A stretch of DNA of 64,000 nucleotides from Diploscapter coronatus (Eukaryota > Nematoda > Chromadorea > Rhabditida > Rhabditidae), in NCBI GenBank assembly GCA_964036155.1, contig OZ038422.1, forward strand, positions 28,481,201-28,545,200, given 5' to 3'. This document shows positions 25,395 to 37,637 of this stretch, one piece after another. Below the pieces are notes generated by a model. That model was not told the DNA's origin and searched no databases. It saw nothing but the letters and a program-made list of their open reading frames with translations. Position 1 is the first letter of the stretch, and each line of letters begins with the position of its first letter. The translations under genes and the position numbers were made by a program.

Positions 25395-25752
25395 TTAAAG
25401 ATCAAAAAGCTTCTCGAGCTCTTCATTGAGGTATTTGTTGAAATTCAAGCTGTGGCACAATGGGCAAATACGGGAATGACTCGTGGTACTCGAGGTTGAT
25501 GTGTTGCTGAAATTATGTCATTTTGGTTATTTTTTAATTGAAATGCATATGCGTGAGCATTTGATAATCCAATTACTCTTTATCGTCTTTGAAAAGGCTT
25601 TTGCTGAAGGGAGTGGGACGCGTATCTGCGAAAGAGCAATATAAAATACACGACGCAGAGACGCAAAGCATAGTGACTAATCTCGCGGCTACCCCTTTCT
25701 CCTCCTTCTGCAAGTCTTTTTGAGAGGCAAGAGTTTTTTTTTTACCAATCAT
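25395..25752 (-). CDS. Unknown small protein with a CPLC motif, 87 aa
   Basis: Three exons (25650-25752, 25577-25625, 25395-25506) with matching phases 1 and 2 join into an 87-codon frame. It starts MIGKKKTLASQKDLQKEEKG and continues VAARLVTMLCVSASYTRPTP. It ends with a Ser/Thr-rich stretch, then RICPLCHSLNFNKYL and EELEKLFDL. The single CxxC could be half of a zinc site or a redox pair. Each exon alone is below common ORF cut-offs. I do not recognise the family. Support is splice phase and composition only, so it could be wrong. Confidence 0.5.
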
Positions 25753-26151
25753 TAGTATCTACGATAAAATAGCAACGAAGCCTTACAATATGATGTTTCA
25801 AATTTTTACAAGTGCCTATGTATGATAATACAGTCATTACATCCGCTCCTTTAACTTATATTTATCAATCAACGCTCACTTCATGACTTCATGACACGTT
25901 TCAATATTCAATGGTTACAATTGCGCAATAATTCATTTGCCGCACGCTTGCCAAATTCTTTCTTTGTTGGACGGTGGCCTAGCGGTACCTCGGGTTGGGT
26001 CCGCTGCAAGTGGCTATTTGATGCAAGCTCATGCTTCTCTCAGTCAAGATGTTGAGCTTAGCCTCTCACCTCTCCGCGGGGTGTGCTGCTCTATCACTAC
26101 GCTATGTGAGCATGGTTGCCTAGCTGGGAGTTAGCCCACATGCCCAACTTT
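25753..26151. other. Intergenic with a GC-richer, tRNA-like segment
   Basis: About 25965-26140 is less AT-rich than its surroundings. It contains GGTGGCCTAGCGGT, which fits a tRNA A-box (TGGCNNAGYGG). I could not find a convincing B-box (GGTTCGAATCC) at a proper distance. A decayed tRNA-derived SINE is possible but unproven. Confidence 0.3.
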
Positions 26152-29100
26152 CTACTTCATAAATATCCATACCTGTGAATCAGCCAAGAAGCACTGAAGT
26201 CGCCGTCTCGTCGATGCCACATCTGGTCTGCTGTCTTGCGAGTGATTTGCGCAGGAATAGATCAGATTCATCCTGAATTCAAAACCTCTTCCTCATCGAT
26301 ACTTTTTAACCCATACATCGCCTGACTACAGTAGTTCACATTGTCCAAGGTCAGCGACCCATCCCTCAGACCATCCACGATACCAGTGGCCGTTCGGATG
26401 TTGGAGTAAGGAGTACCACCTGAGATGGCAACTCTATATCGAAATACCAAATGGTACGAACCTAATGATACCACTTCCCAGATCAGGACGCCCAGCGACC
26501 AGAGGATGGATTGCCTATCGACTGTAGTGTCCTTCTTGAAGTGCTCTGGAGATAGCCAACGGAGTCGAGAGGGACACTGAGTAATTAAAGCGGTAATTAG
26601 GACAATTCAAAATGGGATAATCACCGTGGTGGACTGTGAGAGACAATGATGATCCGCTAGCCCAAATGCGGAAATCTTCACGTGACCTCTCTCAGCGATC
26701 AACACGTTACACGCCGCGAGATGTGGATGAAGGACGCCCTTCGAGAAGAGATGCTCCACTCCGATGCAGATTTCTCAATTGGGGTAATTAACTCAAATTA
26801 ATTGAAAGGTGATTACCTATCATCAGGGTAATTAATCTTGACGACGATAGGAAGGACGCGGCTTTGTAAGTTTCGTTGAATCGAGCGCAACGACTTTCCC
26901 TTAGCACGCATTGGAGTGTAGGATGTTCCATCGACTCCCACATCAGGAGAAGGTCTAATCGAGTAGTAATTAAGTGGGGACTCAATTATGATAAATAAAA
27001 TAGTTACCGTCCACAGCCGAGACGGCTCTGAGGCTCATAATGTTGGGATGAACTCCTGCGGAAACGTTAAGTTTGAGAAGATTACCGATTGCTATCAATT
27101 GCTCGGCATCGTGTTTCCAAATGTCTGTAAGAGTAGTCGCTTTATGCTTCGAAAATTTAGTGCAGTACGCAGAGAAAAGTTCCCGCATTCCTCCCGACTC
27201 GGGACGAATGCGGAATGCGGGAACTTTTCTCTGTGCTCACTATGATGCGATGACGATGTGTGAAATTATTGACTGGTACTATGCTAATAAGTTGCTTACT
27301 CATGAATGAACTTATAAAAACTCGATGTTTCAAGATTTTTGAAGACAGTGCCCAGGTTAAAAAAAACAGGTGATGCTTCGCTCGAATATTTGCAATGCTA
27401 ATAAAGACTAGCAAACCTTTGATCACATAGACATTGACATCATGTATCGCTCCATTAAATGCGTTGAACAAGCCTTGGTGAAGATTGCCGAATTCACCAG
27501 ACCCGATATGCATTCCGATATCTAATTTATCTGGGTTCAAAGGTTCAGCGTAGGAGATGATTTCGCTAAAATACTCGATAAGAGTTTAAGTTGATTTTCT
27601 AAGTACCGCAATTTCTTAGTTTCTTCTTCTAAAATAACATGATCTTCTGTTTTCTCTAGATTTGAGGCTAATGGTACCTAAAAATCGTACATTTTCTTTC
27701 TTATTGATTTAATTTTTAGCATGCAGTCTTTTATAATTAAACCCGCTCGGTCTATCTTGTTCATAAAAATATACATTTTTAATCAGAAATATTTATTATC
27801 TCCAAAATTGTCAAAAATACTGTGAACCATTGATAAAAATGTCGAGAAAAATGAGCTATTGCTAAAGGAAATTTCATCAAATTCAGTTAGAGGCATTGGT
27901 GTTGGTTTTCTTGTGAAATTATTGTGCAAAAAGTGGAAATTTAGACATTATGCGTAAACATTAACGAAGTGAGAAGAAAACGAGAGAGACCGAACGGGCG
28001 AAATTACAAGGCCCGAAAAAGCTAAGCTTGGCGATTTTGGGTTAAGAATTAAAAATTATCTGGGAAAAATCATGTTTCCGACCCAAAATCGCGATTATTT
28101 ACTTGTAACGATTGAATTGAATCAGAAATTCAAGCTTTACAAGTAAACAAAATCAAAACATGCGGGTACAATCCATGAAAACAGGGACAAAAAAGATATT
28201 CAGGGCAAAATATCAAAGGGTCATGCTCACAATTTGTGCCTAGAATGGCATAATGAAGCGGTTTTGCGGAAATTTAAGGTCTACAAATTGAATCTCTAAT
28301 TTATGAATGAACATATAGAAAATCTCTGAACAATGTAACCGTATGGATCAGTGCCTATAAAAATGGCACAAAATATCTTATCTAAATGCGTATCTTTCAA
28401 TTTTTTCCATAATTAAAGATAACTAGGGTCGGAAAACGGAATCCAAAGCACTGTTAGAAAAGAATAACAAACTTAAAGTTATTCTTAGAAAATGAAAAAG
28501 TTACATTTGATAAGTCCGTCTAAAGTTATCAACCCATGCTGACTAGATTATATATTAGTGTGGTATTGCTTGAAATGTTATAGAGAATTTAGAAAATTAG
28601 AAGCTCTAAAAGTTTTCAATATAAAGTTGATGACTCAAAGGATCGAAAAGGCTCAATAAAGTCTTTGAATCACCATATCGCGAAATTAAAAAAAAAAATC
28701 TCAAGGATTAGGAAACTTCAGGTATTTCATTGGTTTAGCAACTCCTTTTCGGCACTCACCAACTCCGTGCCTTGGTTTGCGTTAGCGTAGTGGTAGCCAT
28801 TTGAGGTCTTCGTTTTGGACTGGAAATTCAATTCTTATCAAAAATCACTCATTTATTTCTCTTACCTTCTTGCAACAGCATCGCTTCCTGTAGAGTAGCG
28901 TGCACAGAATCAACAATAGACACAGTCCCATAGTGATGCCGAAGATGACTTGCGCCAGGTGGTACTTGTCCTTCATCAGTCTCTCATAGAATGAGAGTTT
29001 CTGAAAAGAAACGTAGAAGCTACAGAATTTTCATACCCTCTTTTCTAAACTTCAAAATAATAGAGTTCGCAGTTGTCGTCGATGTAATCAAAACTTTTTC

Positions 29101-32100
29101 AAATTTATATGAACCAAAATTCCACAGGTTTCATCATTTCAATAGCTTTTTCTTCAATGACTATGTGATAGCTTTGGCCAATTATAACGAATTTCTCGAA
29201 TTTCTAAACCCAATCCCACCTCTTCATCGTCCTCGACTCCCTCCTCTCCACTAGCACTGCCCTCTGTCTCCCCATCCTCGCCGTCGTTCCACTCCTCGGA
29301 CTCGGCCTTCTCAGCTTCGTCGTCCATCGACGTCGTCTCTTCTGGAGTCTCCGTCGTCGATTCTCCGTCTTCGGTTTCCACTGATTCGGACTCCTTAGGC
29401 TCATCGGTGGTTTCTGAAATAAGAATAATTGTGCTTTAAAATTTGTTTGTTTCAGAAAATCTCATCCAAGAATGCTTAGATACAATGCCATTGGGTGAAT
29501 CATTGTACCGGGTGTTTCAAGTAATATTCCCTAGTTTGGTTTTTGGCCTGGGAGACTTAAAATCCGCCCAAATCGAATGTGACTCTTCTGCAATGGGCAT
29601 CTAGTGTCTTCGTAATTTGTGGGTCGAAACGAATTACTCTGAGCCCTACAATCACCTGTTTTCTGATGGGTAGTAACATTTCAGCGAAAAACGTCGAAAG
29701 TTAAAAAAAAGGTGATTGGACCGAGTCAGAAGCAAAGTTATTCGATAGAGAACATTTCTAGCAGTTTCTGTGAAAGCAGTACCCGAAAATGTTCACTTTG
29801 GAAACTTCGAGTACCTAATGCAAAAAAAAACCGTATTCGATTTGGACGGATTTTAAATCTCCCAGGCCAAACGAGAAACACCGGCATAAGAAACCAACCC
29901 TCTTCCTTCTCAGCCTCCGTCGTCGTTTCCTCGCTTCCTTCCTCCTTGTCCGACTCCTTCTCTTCGCCGTCTTCTTTCTTGGTTTCCTGAAGTCGTTCCT
30001 TCAATTTTCAAAAATTGCTTCCGCCGAAACCTCATCCGTCTCCTTCTCTGCGTCCTCTTCTTCGGCTATCTTCTTCTCCTCTTCCGCTTCTTCTTTTTCT
30101 TGCTGCTCCTCGGATTCAGTGTCCTTATCGGCGTCGGCGTCCTTTTCCTCCTTTTCATCATCCGATGGCGGTGGTTCGACGATTTTCTCCTTGCTGCCCT
30201 TCTTCTTTCCACCGACTTTCACCGGCTTCACGTCGGAAAGCTTGACCTCGACGCCTTCATCCTGTAACTTTCGTTAGTTCGGACTTTTAATCCATGATCC
30301 TCTCACCTCGTCTTCCTCCTGGCTCTTCTCATCCTCGCCAGCTTGCGTCTTGGAGGCGGTTTTCTTTGAGCCTTCTGCGAAAAAGTCCGTGCCTTCGCCG
30401 TGCTCTTCACTCTCGCCCTCTGAAATACTTTTATTTTAACTATTATTCTTCTTCTCCAAAGTAATATGACCAGTTCCCTCTTCTTCAGCGTTCGGCATCG
30501 GGTTCTCCTCAGGGTCTTCATCGTCTTCCTTTGCCTTGTCTGTTCCGGTGGGCTTGACGGCGGCTGCAGATGGGGAAGGTTTCTTCTCTTGGCTGGCTGA
30601 AAATCAATTCTCCCTTTCACATTCATCATACTTCTTTCCCATACCCTTGCCGTCATAGTTCGCTATGTCGAGGAGCTCCGGCTTCAGGTCAAAGTCCAGC
30701 TTCTCGGACTGGATGGTGGTGTCGACATCTCTGAATGGATCGCCGCTTCTTTGTCCAATGACCAATTGTCTTGGTCTTCGGATGTGCATCTTAAAATCCA
30801 GCTCCGATTTGATTCAGCAAATATTTTCCAAACCGTATAGTAGGTCTTCAGATACTTAGCCCCGGCGAAGACATCCCTGTCGAACTGCACCTCTGGGGGC
30901 AAGTTGTCGTCGTACTGGTCATAGTTCTGAATTTCTAGTTGACTTTTAAAGCTATGTTTCTTCATACGTCGCTATGATCGTATTCCGCGTTCTTCTCATT
31001 CTTCTCCTTAGCTTCCCTGTTTCCATCTTCGTCCTGGGACACTGCGACTTGGCTGACGCAGAGATGCTCGCCCTTGTCGTTGCTCTTGACTTCTTGCTCG
31101 CAGTGCTCGGGAGCCTGAAACCTCGAGTTTCCTCTCGATTCCTCAGAGAATCGTACCTTCACAACAAACTCATAGTGGAGAGTGATGTTGTCTGGTTGGA
31201 ACTCTTTCCAATACGGCTCATGCCAGAAGGGCTCCAGAGTGACGATGACAGAGGCCTTATCGTTCGTTGCCAGAGGTTTCGGAGGGGCCTGTACCGAATC
31301 AGCATAGCACACGGTGTACAGTCGCATCGAAATGTTTGCCGGATGCTGGGTCTGACTGAGCTGATTGTGACAGTTGGCTGGGACCGAGTGAGCGCAGGAG
31401 CATCCTCCAGGGTAGGAAGCAGACTGACGCGTGGCTCGCGAGTTACGAATTCGGAGGCAGATGCTGAGAGTATCAACATTTCTTTTTTTTTTTTTTTTTT
31501 GAATATTCATCTCAGCGAAAAGTTACCGTGCGATACGTTTTCCGCAGAGATAGCATAAGTTTTTTTTTTTTTTAATATGTTTCAAAAATTCTCACGGATT
31601 AATTAATTAATTAAGAAGTGAAATGATTACTTTGGTATAGATCTCCCAAACATCAAACAAACCTGTATCCATTGTCAGTGCACTGCTTACACGTCGAGCA
31701 TTGTTCAGAACTCAATGTAGCGTCATTGACGAGTGATTTTACACCTAGATTGATCGTTTCTTCGCATGTTAATTGCAATATGTTCAGCTCTACCGTAATC
31801 AAACGCTGACGTGGGACATTGCAGTTCAACGCATCCTTGTCCTTGAGATTTTTCGATTATCGAGAAGCAACTATAATTTTCCTGATCAATATTTTCCACT
31901 TATTTTTAGGATCCTAAATTTCTCTCGGCTTTTTCAACATTCCTCCGGTTTATTGACGTGGTACTGTGATGAAAGAAAGTTAGAGAGAGGAGGGGAAAGT
32001 TGGAGGACCCAGAGAATGAGGGTTTTTGATTCACAGAGTTCTTTCCGAGGGATGTTCTGAGATGAGAAATAGTCTAGGGAAAGGAGAGGGGAAAAGATGA

Positions 32101-35100
32101 CATACAGAAAATGGCAGAAGCTAAAAATTCCATTATTTGAGTTGCAAAACGGCAACGGAGGCTTCACCTTTCCTATTCTTTTCTGACATCTCGAAATCAA
32201 ATACTATTTCTCTATTTGCAAATCAAGAGCAAAATTAGTTGAGAAGAGATGGAAAAAATCTTCCGATTTAGCTCGAAAATATCGATTCGGATTTTCGAAA
32301 TCGGTAGAAAAAATGTGTGACTAAGTAAATATGGTGAAGTCGCTATTAGAGTTATAGCAATCGTTTGAATTTAAATGAAATAAAAATCACCTGACACTTC
32401 CAATAAATACTGTCAGAGCGAATGCAGCCACATGAGAGGGCCGCATTCTTGGAAACCCAGATGTCTGAAAAATGAAATATCTTTTAAAATAAGTGATATC
32501 CCAGAACGTTTATAATTCAAAGCAATACGATGATAAAATATAGCAGGATCTTAACATTTCGAGAAATTCAATTGAATAATAATTTATACAAGTTTCAAAA
32601 ATTTGCATAACTCATAAATAGATAGGATCTCTAATCCAGATTGGTTATTATTAGGATGATAAAATTAATGGCGAATTGACGAAAATGCTATCAAAGCCTC
32701 ATAATCAAAATGTTTCTTCTTTAGCGCTGCGCGAAGTGATAAGAAATGATAATCGCGAGCGCAAATTTTGTCTGCCTTGGAGCAAAGATAATTCCGGTCT
32801 ACCGACAACAAAAAATTATGAGTGGCCGATCGAAGAAATCGGCGAAATATAGCGATGTTTAAAGAGAGTCCAGAAAAACAGACGCGAGAAAGATGCTATA
32901 ATAAAACAATGAAGACAAGCTAAATATTGTTTGCGCAAAAATGAATAAATCGATTTTTTCATAAATTATAAAAAGAGTTAGGAAAAATGATTTTTCTAAA
33001 TTTAAAACAAGGACTGTTTAAAAACGGTTCAAAAATAGTAAAAACTTAACAGAAGTACCTGAACTCTAAACAAACAGAGGTGGATAGCAAATGTTAGAAG
33101 CAAGTCAATAGCACCAAAATATACAGGAGAAGTTGTAACTTTCTATCCTCGGAAATCGAATAACGAATAATGAAATAGTCTATGATTCAGGGGGTACTGT
33201 CAAAAGAATGAAATCTAATACTCATTTGCTAGATTGTTGAGTCATAAGCTCTGGGAATTTGGTATTAGAACGCAAAATCTTGTGATTTTTGCATAAGTTT
33301 GGAGAAAACTAGTGTAAAAATTCACGCAATTTGCACTACTACCGTAGGATTTTGTCTCGTTAAAAGCATAAATAAATAAAAATTTGGTATTAGAGTATTA
33401 TTAGATAAAAAAAAATTTGATTTCTCATTATAAGTTTCAAGAAAACCTATCTAAAGAACATAATAAATGAAATTATTGCAGCCGACTTGTATGCAGTTTA
33501 AAATTAACTTAAAAAGGTGAAGTTAAAAATTTATTCACAGAGTATCGCAACAAATATGCAGGAAATGATCCTAAGCCCTGGGCTCAGGCTTAGCGCATGA
33601 ATGGAGGGTAGTCATTTTACGAGAGACCATAAAAGGCGCTGCCATAAAAAATCCCGTTTGCGGTCAGTCAGTCACTCATTCACTACGAGGAGAAGCTCTA
33701 TGTGCATGGAATTAAGATGCGACAAGCACCCGTCTGGAGTGGGAAATAAATTACATGGACTGCGGACGGGTTGAACACCGGTAATTATCGAGACTATTCT
33801 GGGATCAGGTATAGAACAAGAATCGTTGATACACTTTCATCTTTAACATGGATTTTTAGAAAAAAAATTTCTTGATAGTACCAGAAATCTACAAGTATTT
33901 AAAGGAAATTTTATAAATTTATTAAAGCGCTTGTTCGAAATGTTCTCATTTTTATAAATTGCATATGTTTAGATAAGAAAAGATAGTTCTTCGGGTGTAA
34001 ATATAAAATTTAAAAAAATCAAATATTTATAACGTCAGAATCTTTTTTCTTCTGGCAAAATTCAAAAATACGGGAATGTTTCGTAGGAAGAGGAATGCCT
34101 TCCAAGAAAGAGAGCTCCTGTGTGCGGGGTGAAATTTGATCCGTTTTTATGCATGTCGAAAATGGCAAAGGGAATTTTTGCTCCCAAGAAAATTTCCTAA
34201 AAATCTAAAACTTACTTCCAAAACGACAAATTTTAGGCCTGGTCAATAAAACTATTTTAGAGCTAGCCTTTCAATTTCAAAATTAAAGAAACGGATAGAT
34301 AAGACTAGAAAATTGAGAGAGACAAAAGATGGAGAAATTTCGCGCAACCAAGAGAATGGGGGACCCCAAGGCTTCTGTTTGAACAGTAATATGAAGCTGG
34401 TCCAAACCTCGAGAAATAGTACGACAAATTTAGAGTGTTGAAAGAAGAAGAAATTATGAAATAGCAAAAAATTTATGAGGTCTAAAAGAAAGATTTCGCC
34501 TTTAAGGACAATTTAATGGATGAAAATGTCTATGATCGTGCTCAAGCACCAAAAATTAATTGATTCGAAAAACGCAGGTTCTAAAAATTTTTTTGCAGTT
34601 TATTGATCTACAAATTAATAACAGATATCAACTAACCTGCTGCAATTTGAAATGACATAAAAATCGAAACTTATATAAAATTCATACAGGTGTAAACAAT
34701 CATGACCAAATGCCAAAAGTTATGCAAAACATGCGCTTCAATGAAAAATGAGAATAGGCGGGAAGCGTTCAACCAAAGTTCCAAGTTCGAATTCGAACAA
34801 AGAAAATCGAGCTCGATTTGACAAACGACGAAACAAAGACGGGAAGCTCAAATATTCGGGGATTTCAGATTTTCGTTCGGAAGGAAAATCGAATGATTTA
34901 CTTAGAGTCGTGGGAAAACTTGATAGGCATAACATTTACTTGCAATTTCTAAACATAAATTTTAGAAATTAGATCTTAACTTTCAAATGAGTTTCTAATT
35001 AGTAATGAAAGTTAACTCAACTTTCAAGTCAGCCTAACGATCAACCCACAACATATTTATGATCTATAAAAATTCCACTGAACTAAGAAATTATCAACTC

Positions 35101-35785
35101 AAAGATATCATCGAAAATTAGAGATGCTTAACTCTGACCGTCTCGCTGAATGCAAAATAGAATGGGTGGTTTGAGAAATTTGGGGGAGAAGCTTCGTTTT
35201 CACTTCCTTCTCTTAGAATGCCTCTATCTCTAACTCTTTGGAAGCTCGGCGATTATTTGCTCAAGTGTGGTAGTGGAAGGGCAAGCCTTCTGCCTTCGCC
35301 CCCTTATCCCTCTGAAATTCGCCTACTATTTCCAATCGTCCTACTGTATAAGATGAGGAAATTTGGCGAGATACTCTCCAAGCTTTTCCTCACTTTCCCT
35401 ACCAAACAATGAACACCACATTTCTGATCCAACAGGCTTGAATCAGTGCTTGTTATAACTTCCGCATCAGTTTCAGATCCGGGCAAAATTCACGTCAACC
35501 TCTTGAAGATATTCAAACATTCGGGAAAAATTCCGAAATATCAAATTTCCGCACATCAAGTCAAACTATCGGGTCGTCCAATTCGAGTTCTCGGAATTCT
35601 CAAATCTATCATCCTCTCACTTTAGCGATCATAAGGATTAGTTGGAAGAAATCGTTTTATTTTCATTCCAAAATTAGCAAGAATTGATTACTCTTGTGAG
35701 AATAAGGGTGCTTCATTAATTTGTCACCCCATCCATTAGCGATGAGTTTTGGGGTTCAACTTACCGCCGGGGCCGAATGCAGCAT
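26152..35785 (-). CDS. Single-pass receptor with tyrosine pseudokinase domain
   Basis: Twenty exons from 31841 to 26152 join in phase. A signal-peptide exon lies upstream (32396-32464, MRPSHVAAFALTVFIGS), and a likely first exon at 35765-35785 (MLHSAPA). Total about 950 residues. Order: Cys-rich N-terminus with CSTCKQCTDNGYSICLR and GGCSCAHSV; a stalk of about 300 residues dominated by Glu/Asp/Lys (30307-29220); one TM segment (QVIFGITMGLCLLLILCTLL, exon 28866-29000); basic stop-transfer; tyrosine-kinase-like domain. The glycine loop (HIGSGEFGNLHQGLF) and the beta-3 Lys (VYVIK) are kept. The catalytic loop reads LHPHLAACNVLI instead of HRDLAARN, and DFG reads AFG. It should therefore signal as a scaffold or bind nucleotide without phosphotransfer. 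The C-terminal stop at 26152-26154 is inferred by read-through. The junction of the signal exon to 31841 needs a GTCAGG donor and is the weakest join. Confidence 0.8.
27171..27232. repeat. 62-bp near-perfect palindrome in receptor intron
   Basis: AGAGAAAAGTTCCCGCATTC at the left is matched by its exact complement at the right (GAATGCGGGAACTTTTCTCT), with a second small hairpin (TCCCGACTCGGGA) in the loop. It lies in the intron between the glycine-loop exon and the alpha-C exon. Confidence 0.8.
29505..29882. mobile_element. TIR element (MITE-like) in receptor intron
   Basis: Starts CCGGGTGTTTC and ends GAAACACCGG. The arms extend about 60-80 bases inwards: CCTGGGAGA..TTAAAATCCG..AAATCGAAT on the left against its complement on the right. 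No coding capacity. It occupies most of the intron between exons 29220-29413 and 29899-29986. Confidence 0.7.
32465..35764 (-). other. Proposed large first intron of the pseudokinase receptor
   Basis: Mostly AT-rich with no coding exons on either strand. It follows from linking the exon at 35765-35785 to 32464, which joins in phase 0 without a stop. It contains a promoter-like segment on the plus strand at 33620-33810. Confidence 0.45.
33620..33810 (+). promoter_or_regulatory. Promoter-like segment with possible non-coding exon
   Basis: CATAAAAGG (TATA-like) at about 33628 is followed some 30 bases later by TCAGTCAGTC, an initiator-like sequence. A GC-richer stretch then ends in GGGATCAG|GTATAG, a possible splice donor. 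No coding exon downstream on this strand was found. Pattern-based only. Confidence 0.3.
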
Positions 35786-35940
35786 TTTGGGAGCGCGAGT
35801 GAGCAGCTTAACTCGACTCCCGCGTGTTTACCCAACCGCCACCCCGAGCAAATGGCCGTAGCGCTTCTCCAATGCCTACCGAGTAAAACCTCGAGGGATG
35901 AGTCGAATTTGCTCAGACCGTACGGATACTCGGTAAACGA
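35765..35940 (-). promoter_or_regulatory. GC-rich 5' exon / promoter of the pseudokinase receptor
   Basis: Clearly more GC-rich than the surroundings. On the minus strand it ends CCCAAAATG with seven codons (MLHSAPA), then a strong donor (GTAAGTTG). Joined to the TTTTTCAG acceptor at 32464 the frame stays open into the signal peptide, so it is the best candidate for the first exon. Confidence 0.5.
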
Positions 35941-36888
35941 TTGATTGGGGGAAATTGGGGCTGGAGGGGCAGCTCATTCCGAAAAGAAAATGATCTATGC
36001 CAGAAATGCAAATCACCTCTTCACTTTGGTACAAATCATCTTTTTCATGTAACAAATTCCCCCCAATCTAGGAAAAGGAGTACAAACGGCGTTTTGTGGG
36101 GCCTTACTTCAGAAAACTACGAAATGCTGAAAAAATTTGCGAGAAAAAGCTGATTTCCTCCTTCCCATTCATAAAATTTGTTCAAAAATGAGGATAGAAT
36201 CCATCAATATCAATTATCGAATTTCCCGCAACACTCTCTGTTGACATAGACCGCTTCCCACTCCCTTCTCAGCGGATTTGGGAGCAAATTGTCAAAAATC
36301 TCAAAGTTTCGGTCCAAATTGTTGCAGAACTTTTATTTTCTATTAGACTCGGAGTTTCTCGATATTTGCGCATAAATTTTTCTCGCAAAACCAAGAGGCC
36401 CCCTAATGAAATGGAAGTAGAGGCAGAAGACGTGGGCTGAGGGCGCGCTTGCGTTGTGGTCCACAAAAATTCATCGAATATATCGGATTACCTCTCGGCA
36501 AAATTGGAGCGCCAGAATATATTCCAAAAAATTCCCCCTATAAAACTCGCCATTTCTGATGTTCTCAATACCAGAATTGATGAATTCAAAATGATGATAT
36601 TGTGAAGCTTCTAAAGGAGTACCTCTTAAGAAAAAAAGTTTATAAATAGGATATGATATAACTGTATACCGAACGACTAGACCCACTTGACTATGGATGC
36701 GCGTGACAAGAAGATAAACAGATGATTCTCCATAGGCTCATTTTCAGCAAATCAAGCTTCTTTTTCCCAGCGCTGTTCTCACCTTTGTCATTCTCGGCAA
36801 ACATAGGCAAATCGATGTTCATGCATGCAAAAATCCGCTAAAATTAAGCAAGACAAAAAATCAACAAAATCGATTTATTCATACTTTT
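35941..36888. other. Intergenic, no gene seen
   Basis: Lies between the proposed receptor first exon and the basic secreted protein. No splice-compatible exons recognised. Confidence 0.4.
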
Positions 36889-37137
36889 TCAGAGTTTGAA
36901 TCTCGCTTCATTATAGGCGCGTTTAAGGTACACGGCAAAATTGTGGTTTCGTGGGAATTTCCCCTTCGAGTCGTTCGGATTGACCCGCATCTTCCCCCTG
37001 CTCTTCTTCTTTATGCTGCTGCTTTTGTGGGACTTGTTCTTCTTTCCGAATTTCGAACACGTCGATGCCAGAGTGAGATAGGAGATGAAGACGAACAGAC
37101 TTGTGATTCCGCAGTGATTATTTTGTGGGCCAATCAT
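36889..37137 (-). CDS. Small basic secreted protein, 82 aa
   Basis: Single-exon frame with a signal-peptide-like stretch (GITSLFVFISYLTLASTCS). A mature part follows that is rich in Lys, Arg, Ser and Asn (KFGKKNKSHKSSSIKKKSRG, then RNHNFAVYLKRAYNEARFKL) and has almost no acidic residues. Pairs of basic residues could be processing sites. I recognise no family. It sits between the receptor and slt-1, same strand as both. An upstream exon cannot be excluded. Confidence 0.55.
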   Translation of the reverse strand: MIGPQNNHCGITSLFVFISYLTLASTCSKFGKKNKSHKSSSIKKKSRGKMRVNPNDSKGKFPRNHNFAVYLKRAYNEARFKL

Positions 37138-37637
37138 TTATTGTGCAGAAGAGTTCTGCTACGCTTTCTTGATTTTCACAATCTTACCCAAACTCATTGT
37201 AGAATTCCATCATCAGTGGCGGTTTCTGAAGAGTAAGAAATAATGATGATCCATTTCATTTTTGAAAACAACTCAAATTCCTAAAGGAAAAACTATTTAT
37301 TGCGTATGTGTTCACAAGTAAAGCCCTATCGAGGTTTTGAGATGACAGTAGATTATGCACAACTTTAACGTCATTGGGAAACGATTGCTACTCTAAAGAT
37401 TTGGGAAATTTACTAGTTTGAAGATTTTTACCTAAATTTTGGCAATGTTGGCAGCACCTTATGGAAATAAACGAATCTTTGAACTCGAATTTGAAGAAAT
37501 TTCAATGGAAAATGACTTGAATATCGAAATTCCTCGAGAAAAGTTCCAAGTCACCTTCACCCCCAACAAAAACTCCGATAGACTCCTGAGTGCGGAATAA
37601 GTAAACAAGAAAAATAATAAATACAATGAAAAATATT
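37138..37637. other. Intergenic downstream of slt-1
   Basis: 3' flank of slt-1; AT-rich, no gene seen. Confidence 0.4.
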
